NCBI GenBank assembly: GCA_016722945.1
Contig: JAEQMT010000037.1
Span: 62,001 to 126,000, forward strand
DNA length: 64,000 nucleotides
From: Desulfofustis sp. PB-SRB1
Lineage (GTDB): Bacteria > Desulfobacterota > Desulfobulbia > Desulfobulbales > Desulfocapsaceae
Direction: 5' to 3'
Under the pieces are notes generated by a model. It was not told the DNA's origin, searched no databases, and was given only the letters and a program-made list of their open reading frames with translations. This document shows positions 8,366-17,907 of the stretch, piece after piece (the first letter of the stretch is position 1; every line of letters begins with the position of its first letter). The translations under genes and the position numbers were made by a program.

Positions 8366-9016
8366 CTATCTCCTTTCATCCACCAGAACAATCAGCTCAC
8401 CTGGTTCAGACAACAGGTGATCAGGTTCCGCGTGTCGCAGTTCATGTTCTGAGCCAAATCCCCAGAGCACCCCGGCGGCGGACAACCGGGCCTTGCGGGC
8501 GGCGATAAGATCGGTTGCACGATCACCAATCAGCATGGCCCGTCGATCAATGAGTCCATCCTGCCGCAGGCGGGTAAGCCGCTCATCTTTGCCGAGGCCT
8601 CCATCGCCGCCGCTGATATATAAAAAATAGGTGTGCCAGCCAAACATGGTGACAATTTTCTCGGCAATATTTTTGGGTTTGGTCGTGCATATCCCCATCC
8701 CGCATCCACACCGTGAAAGCGTATCCAGCATGTGGTCGATCCCCTCATACACCCTGTTTCTCCGGTACCCGGTATCGTTGTAATCTTGGCGGTAAGCGGC
8801 AACACAGGAAGCGATCAGGCGATGATCGGTGGAACCAGTAAATAACCGGAACATATCGGCAAGAGGTGGGCCGATGTGGGGAATGACTTCGCTTATATCC
8901 AACGGATCAAGCCCATGCCTGGCAAGGGCATAGTTGATGGATTGAGTGATACCCGCACCCGGATCGCTCAGGGTTCCGTCGAGATCAAAAACAAGAGAGG
9001 ATATCGTCTTCGCCAT
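8366..9016 (-). CDS. HAD-family hydrolase, phosphoglycolate phosphatase-like
   Basis: 216 aa. HAD motif I is VFDLDGTLSD (nucleophile Asp11), motif II is CTTKPK with its Thr and Lys region, and motif IV is LIGDRATDLIAA. The helical cap between motifs I and II (about residues 18-85) is of the Gph/PgmB type. Such enzymes dephosphorylate phosphoglycolate, sugar phosphates or nucleotides. The gene is alone on this strand and diverges from the purine salvage genes; with those neighbours a nucleotide substrate would also be reasonable, but this is a guess. Confidence 0.88.
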   Translation of the reverse strand: MAKTISSLVFDLDGTLSDPGAGITQSINYALARHGLDPLDISEVIPHIGPPLADMFRLFTGSTDHRLIASCVAAYRQDYNDTGYRRNRVYEGIDHMLDTLSRCGCGMGICTTKPKNIAEKIVTMFGWHTYFLYISGGDGGLGKDERLTRLRQDGLIDRRAMLIGDRATDLIAARKARLSAAGVLWGFGSEHELRHAEPDHLLSEPGELIVLVDERR

Positions 9017-9186
9017 ATGAGTCGTGCCTGCTTACCCGAGTGTCGCCCAAGTGGACGGCGGGCACGGCAAGAGCATTGGAAAATCTTGTTGAGAAGGACG
9101 ATTACTTTTTGTAAATGACCTGAGACAATGCGGTTACGTACTGTTTCAACCCCACCTCGCCCACCTCAAAAGAGATTACCGCCATT

Positions 9187-10476
9187 ATGATCGAAAATCT
9201 TTTCCAACTCAAGGCCCACCACACCACCATCCGGCGGGAAGTGATTGCCGGTATCACCACATTTCTGACCATGGCCTACATCATCACCGTGAACCCGGCG
9301 ATTCTCGCCAATGCGGGTATGGACTTCGGCTCGGTGTTCGTCGCCACCTGCATCGCCGCCGCCTTGGGCACCGCCGTCATGGGACTGGCGGCCAATTATC
9401 CGGTAGCGCTGGCGCCGGGGATGGGCCTTAATGCCTTTTTCACCTTCGGGGTGGTGATCGGAATGGAGCAGAGCTGGCAGGTGGCTCTGGGCTGCGTATT
9501 CTGGTCCGGCTGTATCTTCTTTCTGCTCAGTATCTTCAAAGTGCGGGAATGGATCATCAATGCCATACCCGCCTCGCTCAAAACCGGCATTGCCGTGGGT
9601 ATCGGCCTATTTCTCGCGATTATCGGTTTGCAGGGCGCCGGGGTCGTGGTGGACAATCCCGCCACCCTGGTGGGGCTGGGCAATGTCAAAAGCGCCCAGG
9701 CTCTGCTTTTTTTCGGTGGTTTCGTCCTCATTGCCGCGCTCTATCGTCGACGGGTGGTGGGCTCGGTAATCATCGTCATCCTTACCACCACCATTATCGG
9801 CCTGTTGATCGGGCTGGTGGAATATAAGGGTATCGTCTCGCCACCGCCAAGCATTTCCCCCACCCTGTTTCAGCTCGACATCATGGGCGCCATCGAGGCC
9901 GGGTTGTTTGCGGTGATCTTCACCTATTTATTTGTGGATTTTTTCGACACCTCGGGCACTCTGATTGCGGTTGCCAAGGAAGGCAACCTGCTCGATGAAA
10001 AAAGACGCCTGCCACGCCTGGGCGGCGCCCTGATGGCCGACAGTCCGGCCAGGATCGCCGGCTCCCTGCTGGGCACCTCCACCACCACCTCGTACATCGA
10101 AAGCGGCGCCGGCATTGCCGCCGGTGGCAGAACCGGGTTGACCGCGCTGGTGGTGGCCCTGCTCTTTTTGTTATCGCTCTTTTTCGCGCCGCTGGCCCAG
10201 ATGATTCCCGCCTACGCCACCGCCTCCGCCCTGCTTTTTGTGGCGGTATTGATGATCAGTTCCATCGCCTCGGTGCAGTGGAACGACATCACCGAATCAG
10301 CGCCGGTGGTGGTTACCGCGGTGATGATGCCACTCTCCTATTCCATTGCCGAGGGTATCGCTCTTGGCTTCATCACCTACGTTTTGGTCAAGGTTCTGGC
10401 CGGCAGGTTTAACGAGATCAAACTCAGCGTGATCATCATCGCCGTCCTGGCCCTGCTGAAATTTTTCATCCTCTAA
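9187..10476 (+). CDS. NCS2-family purine permease (AzgA/PbuG type)
   Basis: 429 aa, about 12-14 membrane helices. The N-terminus (TIRREVIAGITTFLTMAYIITVNP) and the two half-sites GMGLNAFFTF and LFVDFFDTSGTLIAVA are typical of AzgA-like adenine/guanine/hypoxanthine transporters rather than UraA-like ones. Its stop is 11 bases before apt, which fits import of a free purine base followed by its conversion to a nucleotide. Confidence 0.93.
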   Translation: MIENLFQLKAHHTTIRREVIAGITTFLTMAYIITVNPAILANAGMDFGSVFVATCIAAALGTAVMGLAANYPVALAPGMGLNAFFTFGVVIGMEQSWQVALGCVFWSGCIFFLLSIFKVREWIINAIPASLKTGIAVGIGLFLAIIGLQGAGVVVDNPATLVGLGNVKSAQALLFFGGFVLIAALYRRRVVGSVIIVILTTTIIGLLIGLVEYKGIVSPPPSISPTLFQLDIMGAIEAGLFAVIFTYLFVDFFDTSGTLIAVAKEGNLLDEKRRLPRLGGALMADSPARIAGSLLGTSTTTSYIESGAGIAAGGRTGLTALVVALLFLLSLFFAPLAQMIPAYATASALLFVAVLMISSIASVQWNDITESAPVVVTAVMMPLSYSIAEGIALGFITYVLVKVLAGRFNEIKLSVIIIAVLALLKFFIL

Positions 10477-10487
10477 GGTGATAACTT

Positions 10488-11030
10488 ATGAACGAACACT
10501 ATTTCGACATAAAGGAGCACATCCGCACTATTCCTAATTGGCCGAAACAAGGCGTGATGTTCAGAGACATCAGTTCGTTGCTGGAAAACCGACTGGTGTT
10601 CAGACGCACCATCGATTTGTTCGTACATCGCTACTTCACCACCGCCATTGACGCGGTGGTGGGGATCGATGCCCGCGGTTTTATCATCGGCGCCCCTCTT
10701 GCCTATGAGCTGAACGCCGGTTTCATCCCGGTACGAAAGAAAGGCAAGCTGCCGGGCACCACCATCTCCAAGTCTTACCAGCTGGAATATGGCGAAGCGG
10801 AAGTGGAGATGCAGACCGACTGGCTGGACGGCACCATGGACGTGTTGCTGGTGGATGACCTTATCGCCACCGGCGGCACCATGCTGGCGGCGACAGCACT
10901 GATCAAACAATTGGGAGCAAACATCGTCGAAGCCGCCGCCATTATCGATCTTCCCGATCTGGGCGGCAGCGCCAAATTGAGAAACGCCGGTCTGCGTGTG
11001 CACACCTTTTGCGCCTTTGAGGGCGAATAG
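10488..11030 (+). CDS. apt: Adenine phosphoribosyltransferase
   Basis: 180 aa, the normal size. The enzyme makes AMP from adenine and PRPP. The PRPP-binding loop is VLLVDDLIATGGTM (about residues 121-134); the N-terminal PNWPKQGVMFRDISSLL and the flexible loop around KGKLPGTT are typical of Apt. It follows the purine permease by 11 bases with AAGGTG as ribosome site, forming a two-gene adenine salvage operon. Confidence 0.96.
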   Translation: MNEHYFDIKEHIRTIPNWPKQGVMFRDISSLLENRLVFRRTIDLFVHRYFTTAIDAVVGIDARGFIIGAPLAYELNAGFIPVRKKGKLPGTTISKSYQLEYGEAEVEMQTDWLDGTMDVLLVDDLIATGGTMLAATALIKQLGANIVEAAAIIDLPDLGGSAKLRNAGLRVHTFCAFEGE

Positions 11031-11194
11031 CGAGGTTCTTTTCACCGATGCCTGAAAGGCCCCCGACCCCTTCGATCCGTTTGAAAAAAAGGGAATCGGC
11101 ACTATCTTTAGAGGTATAATAGCTAAGCGTATTGCACAATTGCCGTCTGCCCGTGGTATACGCTTACATGGTTTGAATATCAGCTCCAGGCGTC

Positions 11195-11908
11195 ATGAAA
11201 AACAAAGAAATAGCTCGTAAACCGCAAGGTGGAAATGGGCTAGCCAAGAAATCTTCCTCCTCGGAAATCTCATCATTTTTACAAGCGGCACGCGCCATCG
11301 ACACAAACGCCAGCGGACGCCTTATCTTTGCCATGGATGCCACCATGAGCAGGCAGCCAAGCTGGGATCGAGCCATGACTATTCAAGCCTCGATGTTTGA
11401 TGCAGTGGGAAAGACCGGCGGCTTGTCGGTACAGCTTGTCTACTTTCGCGGCATTGACGAGTGCCGGGCGTCGAAATGGGTGATAAATGCGCGTGCCCTA
11501 CGCGATCTGATGATCCGAATCAATTGTATGGCTGGGCCTACCCAGATCGGCAAAATCCTTTCCCATGCGCAGCGGGAAAACAGTAAACAAAAGGTATCGG
11601 CCATGGTGTATATCGGGGATTGCCTGGAAGAAAGCGTTAGCGAGCTCTATAAAAAGTCGGGCGAGCTGGGGCTTTTGGGAGTGCGATGCTTTTTCTTTCA
11701 GGAAGGAACCGATAGGGGTGCTGAAAACGGTTTTCGCGAAATGGCCGGGCTCACCGGCGGCGCCTATCATCGTCTGGGGCCCGACTCCGCCCGCGAGCTT
11801 GCCGGTCTTCTGCAGGCGGTTGCGGTCTACGCCCAGGGAGGACTGCAATCTCTGATTAGCGCCAATACCCGGGAAGCTACCCTGCTGCTGGAGCAGATCA
11901 AGCGGTAA
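11195..11908 (+). CDS. VWA-like domain protein (soluble)
   Basis: 237 aa, no membrane helix. Residues 42-200 form a von Willebrand A-like fold: GRLIFAMDATMS carries a DxTxS form of the metal site (Asp48, Thr50, Ser52), a later Thr is in AGPTQIG, and VYIGDCLEE supplies the third metal loop. The N-terminal 25 residues are basic and probably disordered. The gene starts with a weak ribosome site; a TATAAT lies at 11115-11120 without a convincing -35. It precedes a J-domain membrane protein by 23 bases, and the two probably work together. Confidence 0.75.
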   Translation: MKNKEIARKPQGGNGLAKKSSSSEISSFLQAARAIDTNASGRLIFAMDATMSRQPSWDRAMTIQASMFDAVGKTGGLSVQLVYFRGIDECRASKWVINARALRDLMIRINCMAGPTQIGKILSHAQRENSKQKVSAMVYIGDCLEESVSELYKKSGELGLLGVRCFFFQEGTDRGAENGFREMAGLTGGAYHRLGPDSARELAGLLQAVAVYAQGGLQSLISANTREATLLLEQIKR

Positions 11909-11931
11909 AATGATGCTATACAGGTGATCAG

Positions 11932-12612
11932 ATGATGCCATATCTTCTTATCCTGCTCTGTCTGCTCGGTTTGCTCGGATGGATGGTGATGACCCAGCCG
12001 CCGCGGAAAACGGCCTCACTGATCGTGAAAAGCGGCCCCCTTGCGCTCATCGGTCTGGGTATATTATTAACGGCTTTACAGCGCGGCTTTTTCGGGATAC
12101 CAATGATCTATCTGGGGGTACGCTGGTTGCGCCGCCGGCGCCCGCTGCAACCAATGTCACCGCCAGGCGGGCGCACCTCAACGGTCAGCTCTGAGTATCT
12201 TGAGATGGAGCTCGATCATGATACCGGCGAGATGGACGGCACCGTTTTGTCCGGGGCCAAGAGCGGCAGCCGCCTCAGCTCGCTTGGCGAGGAGGAAATT
12301 GTCGATCTGTGCCGGGAATTTCATGCTGATCCCGACACCGTCACCATGCTTGAGACCTACCTTGACCGCACCCATCAGGGATGGCGCGAGAACTCCGATT
12401 TCCAATCGTCCCACACAGGCCATGATTTTTCAGATAGCACCACCATGTCGAAAAAAGAAGCGTGCCAGATTCTCGGAGTCACCGAAAACGCCTCGCGCGA
12501 TGAGATTTTAAAGGCGTGGCGCCAGCTGATTAAAAAAGTACATCCTGACAGCGGCGGCTCAGCCTTTCTCACCGCCAAGATAAACGCCGCCAAGGAAGTA
12601 CTTCTGGGTTAA
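11932..12612 (+). CDS. Membrane protein with C-terminal DnaJ (J) domain
   Basis: 226 aa. Two hydrophobic segments (about residues 3-17 and 29-55) anchor the protein; the last 55 residues are a J domain with the essential HPD tripeptide (IKKVHPDSGG). J domains stimulate Hsp70/DnaK, so this protein should bring DnaK to the cytoplasmic face of the inner membrane. The J domain is shorter than that of DnaJ and resembles the TIM14/Pam18 type. The segment between membrane and J domain is acidic and shows no other recognisable fold. Confidence 0.85.
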   Translation: MMPYLLILLCLLGLLGWMVMTQPPRKTASLIVKSGPLALIGLGILLTALQRGFFGIPMIYLGVRWLRRRRPLQPMSPPGGRTSTVSSEYLEMELDHDTGEMDGTVLSGAKSGSRLSSLGEEEIVDLCREFHADPDTVTMLETYLDRTHQGWRENSDFQSSHTGHDFSDSTTMSKKEACQILGVTENASRDEILKAWRQLIKKVHPDSGGSAFLTAKINAAKEVLLG

Positions 12613-12690
12613 TATCCACTTGAAGTTAATCTTTTCCGGGGACGCCATATTTATTGTTGACTCATGTTCTCTTTTATTTAATCTTGCGCC

Positions 12691-13350
12691 ATGGCACGAA
12701 TCGCACGGGTAATCGCGCCGGGGCACCCCCACCATATCGTCCAGCGGGGTAATCGCCGGCAGCCAACTTTTTTCAAAGATGAAGACTATGAGCTTTACAT
12801 AGAGCTCATGGCGCAGTGGTGTATCCGTTATCAGGTGGACATCTGGGCGTATTGTCTGATGCCCAACCATATTCACCTCATCGCCGTGCCCCGGGATGAG
12901 ACCGGCCTTGCCCGGGCAATTGGTGAAGCCCATCGACGTTACACCCGCCATGTCAATGTTCGTGAAAAATGGCGCGGTCATCTCTGGCAGGAACGTTTTT
13001 TCTCAAATCCGATGGATGAGTACTATCTGCTTGCCGCCGCCCGCTACGTGGAAATGAATCCGGTGGCCGCCGGTTTGGTCAAAAAACCCGGCGACTATCA
13101 ATTTTCCAGCGCCCGCGCTCATTTAGAGGGCGTCGATGATGAACTGGTGAAGGTTGACCCACTGCTTGAAATGATCGAATTCTGGAACGATTTTTTGCGG
13201 CTTTCTACCGAAGAAGAGTGTATGGTATTGCAAAAGTATAACCGCACCGGAAGGCCTCTGGGAAATGACACCTTTATCGACACCATTGAAGCATCTCTGG
13301 GCAGAACGTTGCGTCCCCAAAAGCCAGGCCCGAAGCGGCGCGAGCAGTAA
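12691..13350 (+). CDS. REP-associated tyrosine transposase (RAYT, Y1 HUH family)
   Basis: 219 aa. It has the IS200/Y1-type fold: the HUH metal motif is in YCLMPNHIHLIAVP, and the catalytic Tyr is expected in AARYVEMNPVAAGLV. The opening ARIARVIAPGHPHHIVQRGN is characteristic of RAYTs, single-copy transposases that act on short palindromic REP sequences. The repeats at 35089-38275 and 58613-58706 carry such a hairpin, but I have no evidence that this protein acts on them. No IS-type ends flank the gene. Confidence 0.9.
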   Translation: MARIARVIAPGHPHHIVQRGNRRQPTFFKDEDYELYIELMAQWCIRYQVDIWAYCLMPNHIHLIAVPRDETGLARAIGEAHRRYTRHVNVREKWRGHLWQERFFSNPMDEYYLLAAARYVEMNPVAAGLVKKPGDYQFSSARAHLEGVDDELVKVDPLLEMIEFWNDFLRLSTEEECMVLQKYNRTGRPLGNDTFIDTIEASLGRTLRPQKPGPKRREQ

Positions 13351-13385
13351 AAAACAACAAACTGTCCACTGAAACAGGAGGTAGC

Positions 13386-13874
13386 ATGGATTATTTTGAA
13401 TTTTCGATTCAGATGGAAAAAGATGCCGAAGCACTCTATCGCAAAATGGCCGAGAGGGCTCCGATGGAAGGGGTAAAAAAAGTGTTGCTCCTGCTGGCCC
13501 AGGACGAGGTGGCCCATCGGGTGGCCATCGAGCGGCTGCGAGATCGGATGGATGTCGACTCCGTGCCAGGCACCGCCCTTGAGATCAAGACCGTGTTTGA
13601 TGAGATGAAAAACGACCCGGCCATCAATGAGGTCAGTGTCGACGCGGTTGAAGATTACCGCAAGGCGGTGGAAATCGAACAGCGCGGCATGGATTTTTAC
13701 CAGCAGAAGTTTAGCGAAGCCGAGGACGAAGAGAGCAAAAAGCTCTTTGAGGTACTCATGAGACAGGAGAGCTATCACCTACGCACCACTCAGAATCTGC
13801 TCGACATGGTGCAACGCCCCGACTGGTGGGTGGAAAACGCCGAGTTCAATCCGCAAGACTCCGACTCGTACTAA
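13386..13874 (+). CDS. Ferritin-like di-iron protein (rubrerythrin type)
   Basis: 162 aa, four-helix bundle without the C-terminal rubredoxin domain of classical rubrerythrin. Likely iron ligands: a Glu in MEKDAEALY (residues 11-15), Glu41 and His44 (DEVAH), Glu96 or Glu98 (VEIEQ), Glu128 and His131 (QESYH). Such proteins are usually linked to peroxide or oxygen protection in anaerobes. A strong AGGAGGT precedes the ATG, and a good terminator follows at 13888-13931, so it ends a transcript. Confidence 0.88.
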   Translation: MDYFEFSIQMEKDAEALYRKMAERAPMEGVKKVLLLLAQDEVAHRVAIERLRDRMDVDSVPGTALEIKTVFDEMKNDPAINEVSVDAVEDYRKAVEIEQRGMDFYQQKFSEAEDEESKKLFEVLMRQESYHLRTTQNLLDMVQRPDWWVENAEFNPQDSDSY

Positions 13875-13887
13875 TCCTGAAGGTATT

Positions 13888-13931
13888 AACAGACCGGCCC
13901 CGCCTTCGCGTTGAGGCCGGTCTGTTGTTTT
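13888..13931 (+). terminator. Rho-independent terminator after the ferritin-like gene
   Basis: A perfect 12-bp stem (AACAGACCGGCC at 13888-13899 and its complement at 13915-13926) with a 15-base loop is followed by GTTTT. It lies 13 bases after the stop of the ferritin-like gene. Confidence 0.8.
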
Positions 13932-14052
13932 GAAGGGCCGGCAAGGCCCGCGCCCCTAGCATTGTATCCCGGACCCATGATTTTGGGCCTGGATACGCTC
14001 TTTTCCGTGTGGTAATTTCCCCGATTCTAAAAACCGTGTTGTTATCATTGAA

Positions 14053-15015
14053 ATGACGAAACAAGCCATGGTAGCGATTTCCAACCTCCGCCGGATGTAC
14101 GGCGAGGTTGCCGCCGTCAATGATGTCTCCTTCTCTATTGATCACGGCGATATCGTCGGCCTGTTGGGCCATAACGGCGCCGGCAAGACAACCGTCATGA
14201 AGATGCTGACCGGCTACCTGGAGCCCACCAGCGGCGCCATCACCATTGATGGCCTATCGCTGGCCGCACATCGCCGGAAAATCCAAAGCAAAATAGGCTA
14301 CCTGCCGGAGAACTGCCCGGTCTACCCTGAGATGAGCGTTGCCTCCTATCTCGATTATGGCGCCACATTGCATGGTGTCCCGGCCAGCCGGCGACCTGAG
14401 CTGATCCGCGCCGCCCTGAGCAAAACGGCCCTTATTGACAAAGCCGATCAGCCGATTGCAACCCTTTCCCGGGGATACCGTCAGCGTACCGGCGTTGCCA
14501 ATGCCATTCTGCATAACCCCTCTCTGCTCATTCTCGATGAACCCACCAATGGGCTTGACCCTACCCAGATCCAGCACATGCGGGAACTGATCGGAGCGCT
14601 GGCGAAAAACGCCACCATCATCATCTCCACCCATATCCTGCCGGAGGTGCAGGCGGTATGCAACCGCGCTATTATTCTCAATGCCGGCCGGATGGTGTTC
14701 GACTCACGGCTCGATGAACTGGGCGCCGGCAATCGACTAATGCTCACTCTTGATCAGGCAGCAGACCGGGTGACAAAAACTCTTGCCGCCATCGACGGAG
14801 TTCTCGCGGTTGAGCGGGCGACTGATGAAACCGACCACCCAGAATCGACATTTTTCATCCACCTGAATGGGGGGCACGGCGCCAACCGGATCGCCGCCGA
14901 CATCGCCCACACAGTGCATGAAAACGGCTGGCAATTGTTTGGCCTGTCTCGCCACAGCCGTACCCTCGAGTCATTGTTTGCCGAAATCAGCAGCCGTGAG
15001 GAGGTTACGCCATGA
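14053..15015 (+). CDS. ABC transporter ATP-binding protein (GldA-like)
   Basis: 320 aa. Walker A is GHNGAGKTT (about residues 38-46), Walker B is LLILDEP, and the signature is LSRGYRQRTG rather than LSGGQ, a variant common in GldA/NatA-type ABC-2 exporters. The C-terminal 90 residues after the ATPase core also fit that group. It overlaps the permease gene by 4 bases (ATGA). The three-gene set of ATPase, permease-GldG and DUF4340 occurs in many non-gliding Proteobacteria, so gliding should not be inferred. Confidence 0.92.
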   Translation: MTKQAMVAISNLRRMYGEVAAVNDVSFSIDHGDIVGLLGHNGAGKTTVMKMLTGYLEPTSGAITIDGLSLAAHRRKIQSKIGYLPENCPVYPEMSVASYLDYGATLHGVPASRRPELIRAALSKTALIDKADQPIATLSRGYRQRTGVANAILHNPSLLILDEPTNGLDPTQIQHMRELIGALAKNATIIISTHILPEVQAVCNRAIILNAGRMVFDSRLDELGAGNRLMLTLDQAADRVTKTLAAIDGVLAVERATDETDHPESTFFIHLNGGHGANRIAADIAHTVHENGWQLFGLSRHSRTLESLFAEISSREEVTP

Positions 15016-17894
15016 GCACCATCATGCACGTGGCCCGCAAGGAGTTCAGCGCCTTTTTTGCAACCCCGGCCGCGTTTATCTTTCTGGGCTCGTTTCTGGC
15101 AGTGACCCTGTTTATCTTTTTCTGGGTGGAGCAGTTCTTCGCCGCAAACATCGCTGAAATTCGCCCGCTCTTTGGGTGGATGCCGATTCTTCTCATCTTT
15201 CTTATCGGCGCCGTAACCATGCGAAGTTTCTCCGAAGAGCGACGGGCCGGCACCCTGGAATACCTGCTTACCGCCCCCGTTGCCCCGCTGCAGCTGGTGC
15301 TGGGAAAGTTTTTTGCCTGCCTGGCCCTGGTTGCGGTGTCGCTCATTCTCACCCTGCCGATTTTGGTAACCGTAGCGCTGCTGGGGCCTCTGGACTGGGG
15401 CCCGGTATACGGCGGTTACCTGGCGGCGCTCTTTCTCGCTTCGGCCTACATCGCCATCGGCCTGTTTGTCAGCACCCAGTCGGAAAACCAGATCGTCAGC
15501 CTCATTACCACCGTGGTCATCGGCGCTTTGTTTTACCTGCTGGGCACCGAAACCCTGGGCAACCTGATGGGATATCGCGGCGCTGAAATTCTGCACCTGC
15601 TGGGCACCGGTTCACGTTTTCAATCAATTACCAGGGGCGTTATCGATCTGCGCGATCTCTACTATTACATCTGCATTGCAGGTGTCTTCATTACCCTCAC
15701 CATATTCAGCCTGGAGCGGCTGCGTTGGGCGAACAACCCCAGCAACCGCCAACACCGCCGATGGAAACTGGCAACCGTGCTGCTGATTGCCAATCTGCTG
15801 GCGGCCAATTTCTGGCTAGCGCCACTTGGCGGATTGCGCGCCGATCTCACCAGCGGCTCAATCTATTCAATTTCCGATACAACCAGACGCTATCTAGCCC
15901 AGCTCCGCGAACCGCTGCTTATTCGCGGCTATTTTTCACCACAGACGCACCCACTGCTGGCACCGCTGATTCCACGGCTGCGCGACCTGCTTGCCGAGTA
16001 TGGTGAAGCAGGCGGCGCCAAGGTGCGGGTCGAGTTCATCGATCCATTGGCAAATCCCGAACTGGAGCAGGAGGCGGGGCAGCGTTTCGGCATTCGCCCC
16101 AACCCGTTTCAAACCGCTGATCGATACCAGGCGGCGGTGACCAACTCCTACTTTGATATCTTGATATTATACGGCGACCAGTTCGAGACCCTGGGATTTC
16201 GCGACCTCATCGAGGTCAAGATACGTCCCGGCCAAGAGCTGGATGTGGAGCTGCGCAATCCCGAATATGACATCACCCGGACCATCAAAAAGGTGCTGTA
16301 CGGCTACCAGAGCGGCGGCGATCTCTTTGCGGCCATCGACACACCTCTCAGCTTTACCGGCTATATCTCGCCTGATCACCGTTTGCCGAACGAATTGATT
16401 ACCCTGCGAGCCGATCTGGACGATATCCTTGTCGAGTTTACCAGACAAAGCGACGGCGCCTTTACCGCTGCTATCATCGATCCGGACGCAGACGGCGGTC
16501 TGGTGGCCAAGCAGATAGAAGCCGATTTCGGGTTTCGCCCCATGGCGCTGAGCCTGTTTGACGACAACCAGTTCTGGTTTTATCTGACCCTGGCCGGTAA
16601 CGGCGAAATAGTGCAGGTACCGGTGCCGGAAGATCTGTCAAGGGAATCCTTGCAACGCTCACTGGAGGCGGCCCTGAAGCGGTTTTCCAGCGGCTTCACG
16701 AGAAGCGTCGGGCTCTATACCCCACCACCGCCCCAGCCGCCGATCCCGCAGCTCGGTGTAACCGGCGGCGGCAGGCAATTTCAATATCTTAAAGAACTAC
16801 TGGGACAACAGCATCGCATCATCGAGGCTGACCTGGCCGGCGGCCGGGTTCCCGCCGAAGCCGACATTCTGCTGGTGGCGGCACCTGAAAGCCTTACTGA
16901 GAAACAGGTTTTCGGCATCGACCAGTTTCTCATGCAAGGCGGCACCGTCATCATCGCCACGGCGCCCTTTGCCATCTCGCTGCAGGGACCGTTGGCCCTT
17001 GCCCGGCACCAGTCGGGGCTGAGCCGGTGGCTCGCCCATCATGGCATCACCATCGCCGAGACTCTGGTGCTCGATCCGCAAAGCAGCCCGTTTCCGGTGC
17101 CGGTGCAGCGCAGCGTCGGCGGTTTCACCGTGCAGGAGACACACCTGGTCAATTACCCCTTTTTCGTTGATATCCGGCCCGACGGTATGGATCGGCACAG
17201 CACTATCTTCAGTACCATCAATCAGCTTACCATGAACTGGGCATCCCCCATTGAAATAGATCCCGCGGAGCGACAGGAACAAACCCTTACCCCCCTGCTG
17301 CACAGTTCGGCATTGAGCTGGACAACAACCGATACCAGTGTACAGCCTGATTTTGAACGGTACGGCGAGCTTGGTTTCGATGTCGGCGATGATCGCGGGC
17401 GCAGAGTACTGGGCATCCTGGCGGAGGGGAATTTCACCTCCTTTTTTGCCGGCAGCCCCTCACCGCTTCTTAGCGAATCCTCCGGTCAACCGGCCGCTGA
17501 CGAACCGGCCCAAGAACAAACCAAACCGGTCATCGCCCGTCAGCTCGATAAATCAGCCGGGACAGCGCGACTCTTCGTCTTTTCCTCTAACGAATTTATC
17601 GAAGACACTATTTTAGGCATCGGCGCAAGCGTCCGTCAGACCGAGTACCTGAATCCCGTGCAGATGCTCGCCAACGTGGTGGACTGGTCGCTGGAAGATC
17701 GGGACTTGCTTGAAATCCGCGGTCATGTCCATTTTTCCCGACCGCTGGCGCCGCTGAGCGGTGCCGAACAGCGCTTTTGGGAATATCTCAATTATGGTCT
17801 GGCGGTGGCCGGTCTGGCCGCGGTGTGGCTGCTCAAGATCGTGCTGGTAAATCGTTCACGCCGTCACTGGCGCCGGATGACGGCGACCCACTGA
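15012..17894 (+). CDS. ABC-2 permease fused to a GldG-like auxiliary domain
   Basis: 960 aa. Residues 1-240 hold the ABC-2 permease (GldF-like), about six helices starting with VARKEFSAFFATPAAFIFLG and including RRAGTLEYLLTAPV. From residue 245 a further helix leads into a long periplasmic GldG/ABC_transp_aux region (about 275-915), with LTSGSIYSISDTTRRYLAQL at its start and a final anchor helix near 920-945. In Bacteroidetes GldF and GldG are separate; here they are one chain. The cargo is unknown. Confidence 0.9.
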   Translation: MSTIMHVARKEFSAFFATPAAFIFLGSFLAVTLFIFFWVEQFFAANIAEIRPLFGWMPILLIFLIGAVTMRSFSEERRAGTLEYLLTAPVAPLQLVLGKFFACLALVAVSLILTLPILVTVALLGPLDWGPVYGGYLAALFLASAYIAIGLFVSTQSENQIVSLITTVVIGALFYLLGTETLGNLMGYRGAEILHLLGTGSRFQSITRGVIDLRDLYYYICIAGVFITLTIFSLERLRWANNPSNRQHRRWKLATVLLIANLLAANFWLAPLGGLRADLTSGSIYSISDTTRRYLAQLREPLLIRGYFSPQTHPLLAPLIPRLRDLLAEYGEAGGAKVRVEFIDPLANPELEQEAGQRFGIRPNPFQTADRYQAAVTNSYFDILILYGDQFETLGFRDLIEVKIRPGQELDVELRNPEYDITRTIKKVLYGYQSGGDLFAAIDTPLSFTGYISPDHRLPNELITLRADLDDILVEFTRQSDGAFTAAIIDPDADGGLVAKQIEADFGFRPMALSLFDDNQFWFYLTLAGNGEIVQVPVPEDLSRESLQRSLEAALKRFSSGFTRSVGLYTPPPPQPPIPQLGVTGGGRQFQYLKELLGQQHRIIEADLAGGRVPAEADILLVAAPESLTEKQVFGIDQFLMQGGTVIIATAPFAISLQGPLALARHQSGLSRWLAHHGITIAETLVLDPQSSPFPVPVQRSVGGFTVQETHLVNYPFFVDIRPDGMDRHSTIFSTINQLTMNWASPIEIDPAERQEQTLTPLLHSSALSWTTTDTSVQPDFERYGELGFDVGDDRGRRVLGILAEGNFTSFFAGSPSPLLSESSGQPAADEPAQEQTKPVIARQLDKSAGTARLFVFSSNEFIEDTILGIGASVRQTEYLNPVQMLANVVDWSLEDRDLLEIRGHVHFSRPLAPLSGAEQRFWEYLNYGLAVAGLAAVWLLKIVLVNRSRRHWRRMTATH

Positions 17895-17907
17895 TGAGGA
17901 GGCGGCC

